Below are positions 62,504 to 64,000 of a stretch of 64,000 nucleotides of DNA, one piece after another. A program made the translations under genes and the position numbers. This DNA is from JAXMBN01 sp046349875 (GTDB lineage Bacteria; Planctomycetota; Planctomycetia; Pirellulales; Pirellulaceae). The notes under the pieces are model-generated. The model searched no databases. It had not been told where the DNA came from and saw only the letters and a list, made by a program, of their open reading frames with translations. Position 1 is the first letter of the stretch, and each line of letters begins with the position of its first letter. The stretch covers positions 27,557 through 91,556 of the forward strand of contig JAXMBN010000025.1 of the NCBI GenBank assembly GCA_046349875.1. The letters run 5' to 3'.

Positions 62504-63565
62504 ATGTTCATGTTCGATGCACATCTCGATTTGGCGCTAAATGCTATCGATTGGAATCGCGATCTCCGTCAGGATGTCGACGATATCCGAGCCCAAGAAC
62601 GATCCTTGGGAATGGAGAATGAAAAGGGAAGGTGCACGAATACTCTGAGTTTTCCCGAACTACGACGTTCGGAAGTCGGAGTTTGCCTCACCACTCTCTT
62701 GGCTCGTCAAGAAAAAGAAATCAACCATCCGATGGGATGGATTAGTCCCGAAGCTTGCTATGCGATGGCTCATGCCCATCTAGCTTATTATCGGGCCATG
62801 GAACGGGGCGGCTACTTGCGGATGGTGAAGACGAACGCCGATCTTCAAAGCCATGTCGAGCAATACCAAAAAGAGCCCGCCAAGACACCTCTTGGCTTTA
62901 TTCTAACCATGGAGGGGGCCGATCCTCTTCTGACTCCCGATACGATCTTCGAGTTCCATGAGCTTGGGCTTCGCGCGATTGGACTGACGCACTACGGGGG
63001 CAATCGCTATGGCGGTGGAACTAGGACCGAAATTGGCTTGGCCGCCGATGCCATACCGTTGATCAAGAATATCGAAACCTTGGGAATGACGGTCGACCTA
63101 ACGCATTTGTCGGATAAAGCCTTTTGGCAGATGATCGACCTGTTTCATGGAAGGGTTCATGCGTCGCATCAAAATTCACGACGTATTTGCAATTGGCAAA
63201 GGCAGTTTAGTGATGAGCAATACAAAGTGATCATCGAGCGCGATGGTGTCATCGGTATGGCCTTTGATGTCATCATGATGCAACCAGGATTCGTACGCGG
63301 CGTGACCAAACCGGAAGTGACCATCGAACGAGCGGTAGAAAACATCGACATCATCTGTCAGATGGCCGGCAATGCGCGGCATGTGGGAATCGGAAGCGAT
63401 TTGGACGGAGGCTATGGAAACGAGCAAACTCCATCCGACTTGAATCGCTTTAGTGACCTCCAAAAATTGCCAGAGCTCCTGGCCAATCGCGGGTATTCGG
63501 CGGATGACATCCAAGCCATCTTCCATGGCAACTGGTTGCGATTCTTTTCCGAAGTCCTCGCGTAA
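62504..63565 (+). CDS. Membrane dipeptidase family protein (peptidase M19)
   Basis: About 353 residues from the ATG at 62504 (MFMFDAHLDLALNAIDW) with GGAAG 8 bases upstream; an ATG in frame at 62486 is possible. The binuclear zinc site of renal-dipeptidase-like enzymes is visible: HxD in DAHLD (H7, D9), the bridging Glu in LTMEGADPL, and the two His of DLTHLSD and HASHQNSR; the conserved GIGSDLDGGYG follows. It would hydrolyse dipeptides in the cytoplasm, as no leader is seen. Single gene. Confidence 0.93.
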   Translation: MFMFDAHLDLALNAIDWNRDLRQDVDDIRAQERSLGMENEKGRCTNTLSFPELRRSEVGVCLTTLLARQEKEINHPMGWISPEACYAMAHAHLAYYRAMERGGYLRMVKTNADLQSHVEQYQKEPAKTPLGFILTMEGADPLLTPDTIFEFHELGLRAIGLTHYGGNRYGGGTRTEIGLAADAIPLIKNIETLGMTVDLTHLSDKAFWQMIDLFHGRVHASHQNSRRICNWQRQFSDEQYKVIIERDGVIGMAFDVIMMQPGFVRGVTKPEVTIERAVENIDIICQMAGNARHVGIGSDLDGGYGNEQTPSDLNRFSDLQKLPELLANRGYSADDIQAIFHGNWLRFFSEVLA

Positions 63566-63673
63566 TACATCTCGCCATGAAAGCTCGTTCGGTCTTCTAA
63601 AGCTTCTCGTTCATATCATTCCTGCATCAAGTGCGTTCATCTCGGCGCATTCCTCAGAAGGTTCTCACAACGC

Positions 63674-64000
63674 ATGGCCATCGATATTACTCCAGCGGAT
63701 CCGACCATTGTCTTGGAATTGATGGCGGCTTATCGACGTTCCAAAGTGATGTTTGCAGCGGTCGATCTTGGGATCTTCGATGTGTTGGAGGCAGGCCATC
63801 GAACCGCGACGGATGTGGCAACGCAGCTTCAGTGCGATGAGTCCGCCATGACACGGTTGTTACATGCGCTAGTGGGTTTGGGGCTCGTTGAAGAACGCGA
63901 AGGAATGTTTGGTAATAGCGATGTGGCGCATACGTATTTGACTCGTTCGAGCCCTCAGCGCTTTACCGGCTATATTCAATATTCCAACGATGTGGGATGG
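63674..64000 (+). CDS. O-methyltransferase, N-terminal part (cut by window end)
   Basis: 109 codons from the ATG at 63674 (MAIDITPADPTIVLELMAAY) remain open to the window end. The visible part is the winged-helix dimerisation domain of class I O-methyltransferases such as acetylserotonin O-methyltransferase: LGIFDVLEAGHRTATDVATQ, MTRLLHALVGLGLVEE. The SAM-binding domain would follow beyond the window. Substrate unknown. Confidence 0.85.
   Translation, partial: MAIDITPADPTIVLELMAAYRRSKVMFAAVDLGIFDVLEAGHRTATDVATQLQCDESAMTRLLHALVGLGLVEEREGMFGNSDVAHTYLTRSSPQRFTGYIQYSNDVGW

Overview
The window looks like a chromosomal segment of a Pirellula/Rhodopirellula-type planctomycete. The evidence is the gene content: a sulfatase beside a PSCyt1/DUF1549-DUF1553 protein and a Tat-exported DUF1501 protein, a DUF1559 pseudopilin with its small lipoprotein, a DUF1080 protein, many exported enzymes, heavy two-component and sigma-54 signalling, and an intergenic repeat built on AACCCGAAGCGTAAGCG. 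Most of it is ordinary chromosomal DNA; I see no phage, integrase, insertion sequence, CRISPR array, rRNA or tRNA.

Layout. 1-6.5 kb: sulfatase end, two small membrane proteins, PSCyt1 and DUF1501 genes. 6.6-11.9 kb: thiD, exported serine hydrolase, hybrid histidine kinase, Na/Ca exchanger. 11.9-13.7 kb (minus): a small orphan gene followed by a glycosyltransferase fused to a HAD phosphatase that resembles a one-protein glucosylglycerate pathway. 14-17.7 kb: NtrB/NtrC-like pair and a low-molecular-weight phosphatase. 17.7-22 kb (minus): exported methyltransferase, thioredoxin, OmpR-type regulator and kinase with a low-complexity sensor. 22-26 kb: metallophosphatase, CDP-alcohol phosphatidyltransferase, DUF1080, thpR, Gfo/Idh/MocA oxidoreductase. 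26-31.6 kb (minus): S46 peptidase, RidA, EEP hydrolase, lipoprotein and DUF1559 pseudopilin behind a consensus sigma-54 promoter. 32-38.7 kb: sulfate ABC operon (sbp-cysT-cysW-cysA-yezD) with a sigma-54 promoter, next to a GAF/AAA+ sigma-54 activator. 38.8-48 kb (minus): DUF885, glnA, an MMPL transporter, tatD, cdsA and plsC. 48-62 kb: hpt-glycosyltransferase pair, queG, DUF47-Pit phosphate transport, ICMT-like methyltransferase, exported GIY-YIG protein, an 840-residue protein with an internal duplication, and a FabF-ACP-CrtI-like cluster. 62-64 kb: Cys-rich exported protein, M19 dipeptidase, start of an O-methyltransferase.

Two things stand out. First, sulfate uptake appears to be under sigma-54 control: a near-perfect -24/-12 site lies about 60 bases before sbp, with a large imperfect palindrome and an enhancer-binding-protein gene beside it. 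Second, 44.9-47.6 kb is damaged. A run of 44 G interrupts plsC, and plsC, cdsA, tatD and the start of the MMPL gene all need several frame changes to read through. Removing the G run and two single bases restores a continuous PlsC sequence, so this zone is more likely a sequencing or assembly fault than biology. A separate single-base shift interrupts the Pit gene at about 52657.
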